Origin: Virgibacillus phasianinus
GTDB taxonomy: Bacteria; Bacillota; Bacilli; Bacillales; Amphibacillaceae
Length of the DNA stretch: 64,000 nt
Direction of reading: 5' to 3'
Assembly: GCF_002216775.1 (NCBI RefSeq)
Contig: NZ_CP022315.1
Location: forward strand, 1,364,001-1,428,000
The position numbers and the translations under genes are program-made. Positions 8,495 to 16,302 of this stretch are shown in pieces; position 1 is the stretch's first letter, and every line of letters begins with the position of its first letter. The notes under the pieces are model-generated. The model had not been told where the DNA came from. It saw only the letters and a program-made list of their open reading frames with translations, and did not search any database.

Positions 8495-9079
8495 TTAAAC
8501 CAATGCCCGTTTTATAAAATTAAAAAGTTCTTTTTTGAGATCTTCATGGCTATCAACCCCAGTGATACTATTTGTTAGATACATACGGTCTGCGGTTTGT
8601 TCGATCGTGTTAATGATGATGCGTACGCTAAATTCAATTTTGGTATCCTGGGCTATTTCATTCTGCTCTTTAGCCTGCAGCAAGTGCTTCTCCATCCAGT
8701 TGTAGTATGGCGTATACATCTCTTCCCACTTTCCAAAAGAATGCCCGTAGGCTTGACCTGAATAGCACAATGCAATAATTGCTTTATACTTCTTCGTATT
8801 TTCAAATGTCACATCAATCATCTTTTTCAGTTTTTCATCAATGGACATAGAATCCCTAACATAGTCTGTAAGCATGTCATTTGTGATGGTCAGTAGTTCC
8901 TCAGCTATTGCGGGAACTAGGTCATTTTTTGATTTGAAATATAAATAAAATGTGCCCTGTGCTACGTTTGCACGTTTTACAATGTCTGAAATAGACGTGT
9001 TTTCAAAACCTTTTTCCTCAATTATATGAAATGCTGCCTCAAGAATTGCGTCATATTTTTCCTGCTTTTTTACACGCAT
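8495..9079 (-). CDS. yvdT: TetR/AcrR-family repressor of the SMR pair
   Basis: This 194-residue protein has an N-terminal helix-turn-helix (AILEAAFHIIEEKGFENTSI, then SDIVKRANVAQGTFYLYFKS) and a variable ligand-binding C-terminal domain. It heads the operon with the two SMR genes and is likely an autorepressor relieved by the pump substrate. ATG 9079 follows GAGGTGA; a GTG nine bases upstream would overlap that ribosome site. Two related palindromes, at 8459-8483 and 9098-9117, flank the gene. Confidence 0.88.
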   Translation of the reverse strand: MRVKKQEKYDAILEAAFHIIEEKGFENTSISDIVKRANVAQGTFYLYFKSKNDLVPAIAEELLTITNDMLTDYVRDSMSIDEKLKKMIDVTFENTKKYKAIIALCYSGQAYGHSFGKWEEMYTPYYNWMEKHLLQAKEQNEIAQDTKIEFSVRIIINTIEQTADRMYLTNSITGVDSHEDLKKELFNFIKRALV

Positions 9080-9097
9080 TTGTGTCACCTCGTATAT

Positions 9098-9117
9098 AAG
9101 TGAATATTATTCATTTT
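9098..9117. promoter_or_regulatory. second, imperfect TetR-type operator upstream of the repressor gene
   Basis: Read on the reverse strand, AAAATGAAT-AAT-ATTCACTT shares its left half-site with the perfect palindrome at 8459-8483. Its position 20-40 bp before the repressor start suits autoregulation. Confidence 0.55.
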
Positions 9118-9151
9118 AGCATTACCATGGTAATTAATCAAGAAACAAATA

Positions 9152-9177
9152 GTTTGTGTAGCCAAGTTCAAGGGAAT
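9152..9177 (+). promoter_or_regulatory. SigB-like promoter for catalase
   Basis: GTTTGT and GGGAAT separated by 14 bp match the general-stress consensus (GTTTAA, 12-15 bp, GGGTAT) at 4/6 and 5/6 positions, 48 bp before the katE start. KatE of Bacillus subtilis is SigB-controlled. Confidence 0.5.
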
Positions 9178-9224
9178 AAAGGAGTAGAAACATTAAATAT
9201 TATTCAAAGGGAGGAACTTTCCAA

Positions 9225-11255
9225 ATGAGCAAGAACAAAAAAAATGAACAGCTGGATCAGTTTCGAGCGGAGGATAAAGATAAAAAAATGACAACGAATC
9301 AGGGGCTGAATGTCTCTGAGGATGAATTTTCCCTAAAAGCAGGGGAACGTGGTCCAACACTTATGGAGGACTTTCATTTTCGTGAAAAGATGACTCACTT
9401 TGACCATGAACGGATTCCCGAGCGTATTGTACATGCTAGGGGATACGCAGCACATGGTGAATTTGAACTATATGAATCTATGAAAGAGTATACAAAAGCC
9501 GGATTTTTACAGGATCCAGCAAAAAAAACACCTGTTTTTGTGCGGTTCTCAACGGTTGCCGGATCACGGGGGTCTGGCGAGCTAGCCCGTGATGCACGTG
9601 GTTTTGCAACGAAATTCTATACGGAGGAAGGAAATTATGACTTGGTAGGGAATAATATTCCAGTATTTTTTATCCAGGATGCTATGAAGTTCCCGGACTT
9701 GGTTCATGCACTTAAACCAGAGCCTCATAACGAAATTCCGCAGGCTGCCTCTGCCCATGATACGTTTTGGGATTTCGTTGCAAACAATCAAGAAGCTGCA
9801 CATATGGTGATGTGGGCAATGTCTGACCGGGCAATACCAAGAAGCTTTCGCATGATGGAAGGGTTTGGTGTTCACACATTCCGCTTTGTAAATGATCAAG
9901 GTAAAGCACACTTTGTGAAATTCCACTGGAAACCAATGCTTGGAACTCATTCGGTGGTATGGGATGAAGCACAAAAAATTAATGGGAAAAACCCTGACTT
10001 TCACCGTGCCGATATGTTTGAGGCAATTGAAAGTGGAAATTACCCTGAATATGAATTGGGTGCGCAAATTATAGATGAATCAGATGAATTTAAGTTCGAC
10101 TTTGATATTTTAGATCCAACTAAATTGTGGCCGGAAGAAGATGTACCGGTTAAAATCATTGGTAAAATGACGCTTAACCGTAATGTGGATAATGTATTTG
10201 CTGAAACAGAACAGGTTGCCTTCCATCCGGGCCATGTAGTACCAGGTATCGACTTTACAAATGATCCATTGCTGCAGGGCCGGTTATTCTCCTATACGGA
10301 TACACAATTAAGCCGGTTAGGTGGCCCGAACTTTCATGAACTTCCAATTAATCGACCTGTTTGTCCGTTTCACAATAATCAACGGGATGGTATAGCCAGA
10401 CAAACGATTAATCAAGGGCAGGTAAGCTATCATAATAATTCTTTAGCTGGAAATACGCCTGCACCCTCAAGTTGGGAAGAGGGCGGTTATGTCCATTATC
10501 AGGAAAAGGTGGAAGGACGTAAAGTTCGTGCACGCAGTGAAAGTTTTAAGGACCATTTCTCGCAGGCTACCTTGTTTTGGAATAGCATGAGTGATGCCGA
10601 ACGAGAACATATAAAGGCTGCTTTCAGTTTTGAACTAGGAAAAGTAGAAAGTGAATCAGTGCAACAGCAAGTTGTTGATATGTTTGCTAATGTAAGTATG
10701 GAACTAGCAAAGCCAGTTGCTGATGCAATCGGTGTTATGCCCCCTGAAAAAGGTGAATCAGATGTAATCAAGTCATCACCTGCGTTAAGTCAGGAAAACA
10801 CCAGTAAAAAGGCAGCAACCCGGAAAGTTGCTGTGTTGTTAGGCGACGGTTTTAAGGGCAGTGAAGTATCTGAAGTATTGAACACACTTAAAGCGGATGG
10901 CGCAGTTCCCGAAATTGTTAGTGAAAAGCTTGGTATGGTAACAGGAGATGATGGGAATATAGTGGATGTGGATCATACATTCCTTACAGGAGAATCTGTA
11001 TTATTTGATGCCATATATGTAGTCGGTGGTGAAAATGTAAGTGGAAAATTCCATAGAGAAACAGCCTATTTCATAAATGAAGCATTTTCCCACTTTAAAC
11101 CGATTGGCGGTACACATGAAGGTAAAAAATGGCTCGAAGCGAGCGGTAAAGCAAAAAGTACTGGTGTAATCGTTGATGATGATATGAAAGAATTTGCCAC
11201 TAGTTTTGTTAAGGCTATTGCTGCCCATCGGTTCTGGGATCGTGTAATTGAATAA
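9225..11255 (+). CDS. katE: large-subunit (clade 2) haem catalase
   Basis: This 676-residue protein has the catalase core followed by a C-terminal class I glutamine amidotransferase-like domain from about residue 525 (RKVAVLLGDGFKGSEVSEV), as in HPII/KatE. The active-site His lies in ARGYAAHGEFE, the Asn in FIQDAMKFPDLVHA, and the proximal haem Tyr in RLFSYTDTQLSRLG. It removes hydrogen peroxide in the cytoplasm. ATG 9225 follows GGGAGGAA. A SigB-like promoter precedes it and a terminator follows, so it is monocistronic. No key residue is missing. Confidence 0.97.
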   Translation: MSKNKKNEQLDQFRAEDKDKKMTTNQGLNVSEDEFSLKAGERGPTLMEDFHFREKMTHFDHERIPERIVHARGYAAHGEFELYESMKEYTKAGFLQDPAKKTPVFVRFSTVAGSRGSGELARDARGFATKFYTEEGNYDLVGNNIPVFFIQDAMKFPDLVHALKPEPHNEIPQAASAHDTFWDFVANNQEAAHMVMWAMSDRAIPRSFRMMEGFGVHTFRFVNDQGKAHFVKFHWKPMLGTHSVVWDEAQKINGKNPDFHRADMFEAIESGNYPEYELGAQIIDESDEFKFDFDILDPTKLWPEEDVPVKIIGKMTLNRNVDNVFAETEQVAFHPGHVVPGIDFTNDPLLQGRLFSYTDTQLSRLGGPNFHELPINRPVCPFHNNQRDGIARQTINQGQVSYHNNSLAGNTPAPSSWEEGGYVHYQEKVEGRKVRARSESFKDHFSQATLFWNSMSDAEREHIKAAFSFELGKVESESVQQQVVDMFANVSMELAKPVADAIGVMPPEKGESDVIKSSPALSQENTSKKAATRKVAVLLGDGFKGSEVSEVLNTLKADGAVPEIVSEKLGMVTGDDGNIVDVDHTFLTGESVLFDAIYVVGGENVSGKFHRETAYFINEAFSHFKPIGGTHEGKKWLEASGKAKSTGVIVDDDMKEFATSFVKAIAAHRFWDRVIE

Positions 11256-11265
11256 ATGTGTGAGA

Positions 11266-11296
11266 TAGCGAGGGACATCCCTCGCTTATTCTTTTG
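11266..11296 (+). terminator. terminator after katE
   Basis: Stem GCGAGGG with CCCTCGC and a 4-nt loop, then TTATTCTTTT. Confidence 0.75.
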
Positions 11297-11447
11297 TCTG
11301 TTTTATAATGATAAATTTAACTTTATATTCTAGGGTCCTGGATAAAATCGGTCTGCAGGTTGAGGAAAATTCATGCTGATAGCTGTTATGGAGTATTCAA
11401 TTTCTGCCTATACTTGAACTATCAAGGAAATAGGGAGGGATTCCTAC

Positions 11448-11501
11448 ATGATGAATATATATGAGTTACAAACTATTATTGAAAGCCGCCGCATACGGTA
11501 A
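11448..11501 (+). pseudogene. possible nitroreductase N-terminal remnant
   Basis: Behind a good ribosome site (AGGGAGG) an 18-codon frame reads MMNIYELQTIIESRRIR and stops. The ESRR-IR motif is how many nitroreductases begin (usually RRSIRKY); the next codons read PKYE before another stop. This suggests a gene start cut short by decay, but the match is short. Confidence 0.3.
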
Positions 11502-11551
11502 CCAAAATACGAATAACGAGGAGTTTTTCTTTTGGATAAGAATAGCCGTTT

Positions 11552-11596
11552 TTGAAGCCCCTTCCAATTAGGTGTTAGGGAGGGGCTTTATAAGTT
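11552..11596. terminator. hairpin in the debris region
   Basis: GAAGCCCCTTCC pairs with GGGAGGGGCTTT across a 12-nt loop; it could be a left-over terminator. Confidence 0.45.
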
Positions 11597-11790
11597 CTAA
11601 CGTATTTCCTAAGCCAATTCCACCGATAACGCCATAAAATAGGTGAAGTAACAACAATGATTCCAATTCAGTTACTAGTCCGTAACCGGCAACCCCAACG
11701 CAAAAGAAGGCTGCTGCTAACATTGCAGTTTCCTTGGTCCCTGTTTTTCGACAAATTCCCCATGTAAGTATAAGTCTCCATTCTTTAAAG
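11568..11790 (-). pseudogene. remnant of an OFA-type MFS permease
   Basis: The reverse strand reads, without a start, WGICRKTGTKETAMLAAAFF, then CVGVAGYGLVTELESLLLL, then HLFYGVIGGIGLGNT and a stop at 11568. The G-x-x-x-KTG-x-K loop followed by a hydrophobic helix and YGVIGGIGLG closely follows helices 3-4 of oxalate/formate-type MFS carriers. Both ends of the gene are missing, so this is a decayed fragment. Confidence 0.6.
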
Positions 11791-11829
11791 TTAATTGTAA
11801 ACCACTAATTGTATGTGAACGTTTTGTGA

Positions 11830-12060
11830 CTTCACACTAGACAATTATAATTTTCCCAAAATTCAAATGGACATTTATAACAGACAAAAAAGGAAATATA
11901 TGGTTAAATTTAAATGTACACAAAAATGAATACTTGTAAACAAAATGTACACAAAAAGAATACAAACAAGTTTGCAAGTAAACAAATATGTGTACATGTT
12001 GATTTGACAACGAACACAAAAGCGTAAACATGTATACGAAAAAGAATACGAAAAAAGACC
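11830..12060. promoter_or_regulatory. iteron-bearing leader of parM (candidate centromere, parC-like)
   Basis: This A+T-rich leader has three direct repeats of TGTACACAAAAA-GAATAC type at 11915-11933, 11946-11963 and 12031-12049 (the third reads TGTATACGAAAAAGAATAC). Related GTAAACA boxes lie at about 11936, 11988 and 12023. In type II partition systems the ParR-binding iterons lie directly upstream of parM, as here. Confidence 0.6.
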
Positions 12061-12129
12061 GATTGCCTATTTATGGAGGATAATTTATTATTAGTAGTGT
12101 AGTAACTTTTGAAAGGAGATTGATAGTTA

Positions 12130-13311
12130 ATGAGTAAATCTAGAATTGCTGCGGTAGATGTAGGAAATGATGCATTGAAGGCTAACTTTGGAAAACTAGA
12201 AAACGAATTGTATATACCAAATGTAATCGCGCGTGATATGGAAGACCGTCCTGTTATTGGAATCGAGGAACTTGATGAAAAGGAACCACTGGACAATATA
12301 CATATACGCGTCCACTCCCCTGCCCTGGAGGAGAATAATGCTGTTTATCGTGTTGGTAATCTAGCAACAAAGACAAATAACTCAACAGAGCTTGATCCAG
12401 GTAGCAGTAAATCAGAGGAAGATCAAACTGTCGTTATGTTAATTGCTTCATTGGCATTGGATGCTGTTAGTAACGGAGATTTTAAATCTGGCAAGAATGA
12501 TGTCATTGATGCAAATTACACACTTGGGACAGGCCTTCCGCTTCGTGAAGTAAAAGAAGGGAAAGATGTCGGATATCGTTCACAGCTGTTAGGGTCAGTT
12601 CATCAAGTGGAATTCCTTGTTACTCCTAAATATCAAGGTAAAAAGGTAAACATTAAATTTGATGAAGTGAAAATATATCCTGAGGGCTTCGCGGCATATG
12701 TCAACCTTATTATGGATAATGATAGAAACATCATTAATAAGGATCTAATTGACAAACAAATTTTGATTCAGGATATCGGCGGCCTTTCAACAGATATCGC
12801 TGTAATTCGCAACCGCAATGTCGACGATGATAAGGCACAAGGATTTAATTTAGGTGTCGCAGAGTCACTTGAAGAGATCCGCGAAGAAATCCGGACAAAA
12901 CATGGCGTGGAGCTGGACAGCCGTCGTGACGTAGTGGATATTATCACACGTAAAAATGATCGGCACCATATCATGGTAAAAGGGAGCAGGACGAACGTAC
13001 ATGATATAACTGACCGTATTCTATTAGAATTAGCCAAAAAAGAGTACCGTTATTTACGTAATGTCTGGGCAAAAAATTCGCAATCAGAAATTTGCTATTT
13101 TGTAGGTGGCGGATCTGCAGTATTAAAAGACTATATAAAAGCCTTGAACAACAAACTTGATGGATTTAATATCGAATTCTTTGAGGATGAAAATGAAAGC
13201 ATCTGGATGATGGCAAATGCTTATTACAAACTAATCTCAGATTTTGTTGCGAAATCAACAAAAGATGTAAAAGATACAAAGGAAGAAAAAACTGCAGAAA
13301 AAGCAAAGTAG
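12130..13311 (+). CDS. parM: ParM/StbA-family actin-like ATPase
   Basis: This 393-residue protein has the actin-fold nucleotide motifs in order. Phosphate loop 1 is DVGNDALKANFG at residue 10, phosphate loop 2 is QDIGGLSTDIAV near residue 215, and the adenosine motif is FVGGGSAVLK near 325. A Lys/Glu-rich tail follows. Such proteins form dynamic filaments that push plasmid copies apart. ATG 12130 follows GAAAGGAG. The ribbon-helix-helix gene begins 9 bp after its stop and the upstream leader has iterons, so the whole looks like a plasmid-style parC-parM-parR cassette on what seems to be a chromosome. Confidence 0.88.
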   Translation: MSKSRIAAVDVGNDALKANFGKLENELYIPNVIARDMEDRPVIGIEELDEKEPLDNIHIRVHSPALEENNAVYRVGNLATKTNNSTELDPGSSKSEEDQTVVMLIASLALDAVSNGDFKSGKNDVIDANYTLGTGLPLREVKEGKDVGYRSQLLGSVHQVEFLVTPKYQGKKVNIKFDEVKIYPEGFAAYVNLIMDNDRNIINKDLIDKQILIQDIGGLSTDIAVIRNRNVDDDKAQGFNLGVAESLEEIREEIRTKHGVELDSRRDVVDIITRKNDRHHIMVKGSRTNVHDITDRILLELAKKEYRYLRNVWAKNSQSEICYFVGGGSAVLKDYIKALNNKLDGFNIEFFEDENESIWMMANAYYKLISDFVAKSTKDVKDTKEEKTAEKAK

Positions 13312-13320
13312 GGTGATGGT

Positions 13321-13869
13321 ATGTCAGATACTAAAAAAAGTATAGAGCGCGGACAATCAATCACGTTTCGTGTTCCATCCGATACACCAGACCATATTTT
13401 AAAGCTGTTGCAAAAGTTAAAGGAAACGGAGCGTAGGAATTTTTCCAGCAAAATTGCGCAGTATGTGCTGAAAGGGGTAAATGAGACATATTCAAGAGAA
13501 CGTGAAACTCTAACAATCCCGCTGCCCAAACAATTGACAAAAGCGCAAAAAAGCTGGATTAAGCATGAGCATTCCGAAGCGTTGATTGGCACTATTTTAT
13601 ATCAACTGTTGAGCGATCCAATGCGCGCTACCTCACTCTTTTCTTCTCTGAATAATGGAATGAGCGGAATGGATGAATCCATTTACGAGATGGCCAGCAG
13701 TAATGCTAGTGAGCCGGAGCCACCGCAAAAAAGCGCCACAAGTGAAAGGCTCGGTGACATTAATCTCGATGATATGCAGGAAGACATACATGCTCAATCT
13801 GATGATGAAAAGGAAGTTGAACTTGACGATGATCCACTAGGTGACTTCTTTGCCAGCATGAATAAATAA
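13321..13869 (+). CDS. parR: ParR-like ribbon-helix-helix DNA-binding partner of ParM
   Basis: This 182-residue protein starts with a beta strand and two helices (SITFRVPSDTPDHILKLL, then RNFSSKIAQYVLKGV), the layout of a ribbon-helix-helix domain at residues 13-55. The second half is acidic (many Asp/Glu, e.g. QSDDEKEVELDDDPLGDFF). ParR adaptors bind centromere iterons by an N-terminal RHH domain and touch ParM filaments through the C-terminus, matching this architecture. It follows parM by 9 bp and ends at a strong terminator. The family name is inferred from fold and position. Confidence 0.65.
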   Translation: MSDTKKSIERGQSITFRVPSDTPDHILKLLQKLKETERRNFSSKIAQYVLKGVNETYSRERETLTIPLPKQLTKAQKSWIKHEHSEALIGTILYQLLSDPMRATSLFSSLNNGMSGMDESIYEMASSNASEPEPPQKSATSERLGDINLDDMQEDIHAQSDDEKEVELDDDPLGDFFASMNK

Positions 13870-13874
13870 CCTTT

Positions 13875-13908
13875 AAGGTGCTGCCAGATTATTGGCAGCA
13901 CCTTTTTA
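13875..13908 (+). terminator. terminator ending the parMR operon
   Basis: Perfect 12-bp stem AAGGTGCTGCCA with complement, 6-nt loop, T5. Confidence 0.92.
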
Positions 13909-14068
13909 AAAGAGTAAGATATCATAAAAATTCTGCTCTTTAAAACATGGGTAACTGGCATCCATGAACAACTCTGGGGCTTAGCGGTGCGTATTTAGTT
14001 CTATTGTCCAACTGCTTAAGATTATTGGGTTTGAACAAGACACGCTTTTGCTTTTTTTAAAATAATTC

Positions 14069-14099
14069 TTTACATTGCCGTTACGTCAACGTTTATAGT
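14069..14099 (+). promoter_or_regulatory. MerR-type promoter with 19-bp spacer and dyad
   Basis: TTTACA and TATAGT are separated by 19 bp, the long spacing typical of MerR-controlled promoters. The spacer contains CGTT-ACGTC-AACG, an inverted repeat close to the TTACGT/ACGTAA operators of some MerR proteins. Confidence 0.65.
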
Positions 14100-14120
14100 G
14101 AATGCAAAGGAGATGGTTAC

Positions 14121-15167
14121 ATGCAAATTAAAGAGGTTGCCAGGCGTTTGAATACAACATCGAGATCAATCAGGTTTTATGAGGAGAAAGGATTGATTTA
14201 CCCGGGAAAAGATAGCGAGAACGATTATAGAACATTCATGGAAAAAGATATTATTCGTATAAGTACTATTCTGGCGATGAGGGAAATTGGGATATCTGTA
14301 AAGGATATTGGCGAAATCCTGCAGAATCCTGATATGAGCATGAGGGATTATTTGAATCTTCAGCGGTCAGTGCTCTTTGAAAAATGGATAGAAATGAAGG
14401 ACATGATAGAAACCATAGATGTAATGGTAGATCGTGTTAAGTCTGAAACATACGAAATTGAAGACATTTTTCTATTGGCGAAACATCTAAAGGGTCTGAA
14501 AAATGCAAGGGCGAACTGGAATGATAAATGGAACTTTGACAAACAGGCAGCAGGATATGACCGTAATTTAAAAATGTGCGGATATCGTTTTAATGTGCAT
14601 CAGGATTATGAAAAAGCATTGAAAAAAGTGGTAGAAACTGTACAGTTTAATTCCGGAGATGTTTGCCTGGATATTGGTGCTGGAACAGGCAACCTTGGCT
14701 CAAAACTCTTATCGAAAAGTGTTAAAGTAATCGGGATAGACCAATCTGAAAAGATGCTTCAGATCTGCAATGGAAAGCATCCTGATATGGAAACACGCAA
14801 GGGCCATTTCCTGGCGTTACCGATATTGGATAGTCAGGCTGATGGCATAGTATCGAGCTATGCACTGCACCATCTGACAGATGAAGAAAAAGTGCTGGCA
14901 TTTAAGGAAATGGATCGTGTATTAAAGGGTGAAGGACAAATTTGTATTGTGGACCTTATGTTCTTGCACAGAAATCATCGGGAACAGGTTATAAAGGGTT
15001 ATCATGAATCGGGAAATACCGAGGCTATTGAGGCAATTGAAGATGAGTTTTATGCAGATCGCTCTGTATTAGTCGAATGGTTTATTGATCACAATTATCA
15101 GGTGAAAACGCATCAATTTAACGATATCCTAAGCATGATTTATGCGGTTAAGAGCGAAAAAAGTTGA
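14121..15167 (+). CDS. fusion of MerR-family regulator and SAM-dependent methyltransferase
   Basis: Residues 1-70 form a MerR winged helix (MQIKEVARRLNTTSRSIRFY, then EEKGLIYPGK) and about 75-125 a coiled dimerisation helix. From about residue 140 the protein is a class I SAM methyltransferase: motif I LDIGAGTGNLG near 183, GIDQSEKM, and SSYALHHLTDEEK as in YrrT-type enzymes. The usual MerR ligand domain is thus replaced by an enzyme of 200 residues, so SAM or the methyl acceptor could be the signal. ATG 14121 follows AAAGGAG. Its own promoter has MerR features, suggesting autoregulation. No partner gene is adjacent, so target and substrate are unknown. Confidence 0.85.
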   Translation: MQIKEVARRLNTTSRSIRFYEEKGLIYPGKDSENDYRTFMEKDIIRISTILAMREIGISVKDIGEILQNPDMSMRDYLNLQRSVLFEKWIEMKDMIETIDVMVDRVKSETYEIEDIFLLAKHLKGLKNARANWNDKWNFDKQAAGYDRNLKMCGYRFNVHQDYEKALKKVVETVQFNSGDVCLDIGAGTGNLGSKLLSKSVKVIGIDQSEKMLQICNGKHPDMETRKGHFLALPILDSQADGIVSSYALHHLTDEEKVLAFKEMDRVLKGEGQICIVDLMFLHRNHREQVIKGYHESGNTEAIEAIEDEFYADRSVLVEWFIDHNYQVKTHQFNDILSMIYAVKSEKS

Positions 15168-15179
15168 ATACTGATGGAA

Positions 15180-15220
15180 CGGCCGTACGAAGCTCGATGA
15201 CCATCGAGGGAGTACGGCCG
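15180..15220. repeat. hairpin capping the left end of the large tandem array
   Basis: CGGCCGTAC pairs with GTACGGCCG, and inside it CTCGATG with CATCGAG. The outer arm merges into the GGCCG of the first repeat unit. Confidence 0.8.
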
Positions 15221-16302
15221 ATAAATCCCAACAACGGCCGATAAATCCCAACAACGGCCGATAAATCCCAACAACGGCCGATAAATCCCAACAACGGCCG
15301 ATAAATCCCAACAACGGCCGATAAATCCCAACAACGGCCGATAAATCCCAACAACGGCCGATAAATCCCAACAACGGCCGATAAATCCCAACAACGGCCG
15401 ATAAATCCCAACAACGGCCGATAAATCCCAACAACGGCCGATAAATCCCAACAACGGCCGATAAATCCCAACAACGGCCGATAAATCCCAACAACGGCCG
15501 ATAAATCCCAACAACGGCCGATAAATCCCAACAACGGCCGATAAATCCCAACAACGGCCGATAAATCCCAACAACGGCCGATAAATCCCAACAACGGCCG
15601 ATAAATCCCAACAACGGCCGATAAATCCCAACAACGGCCGATAAATCCCAACAACGGCCGATAAATCCCAACAACGGCCGATAAATCCCAACAACGGCCG
15701 ATAAATCCCAACAACGGCCGATAAATCCCAACAACGGCCGATAAATCCCAACAACGGCCGATAAATCCCAACAACGGCCGATAAATCCCAACAACGGCCG
15801 ATAAATCCCAACAACGGCCGATAAATCCAACAAAAAACAACGGCCGATAAATCCCAACAACGGCCGATAAATCCCAACAACGGCCGATAAATCCCAACAA
15901 CGGCCGATAAATCCAACAACGGCCGATAAATCCCAACAACGGCCGATAAATCCCAACAACGGCCGATAAATCCCAACAACGGCCGATAAATCCCAACAAC
16001 GGCCGATAAATCCCAACAACGGCCGATAAATCCCAACAACGGCCGATAAATCCCAACAACGGCCGATAAATCCCAACAACGGCCGATAAATCCCAACAAC
16101 GGCCGATAAATCCCAACAACGGCCGATAAATCCCAACAACGGCCGATAAATCCCAACAACGGCCGATAAATCCCAACAACGGCCGATAAATCCCAACAAC
16201 GGCCGATAAATCCCAACAACGGCCGATAAATCCCAACAACGGCCGATAAATCCCAACAACGGCCGATAAATCTTGGGCAACGGCCGTAATTCCCAACATA
16301 AT
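15216..16302. repeat. large tandem array, 20-bp unit, about 53 copies
   Basis: The unit GGCCGATAAATCCCAACAAC repeats head to tail. Thirty perfect copies run from 15216 to 15815. A 26-nt variant follows (15816-15841, extra CAAAAAA), then three perfect copies, one 19-nt copy (15902-15920), seventeen perfect copies to 16260, and two degenerate copies at the right edge (16261 to about 16302). There are no spacers, so it is not a CRISPR. It fills the gap between two convergent genes. The near absence of mutations implies recent expansion or active homogenisation. The reverse strand is open in all three frames only because no unit contains a stop in that sense. Confidence 0.97.

Noticed and set aside
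15216-16302. CRISPR array
   Set aside because: The repeats are contiguous 20-mers with no unique spacers and no cas genes nearby.
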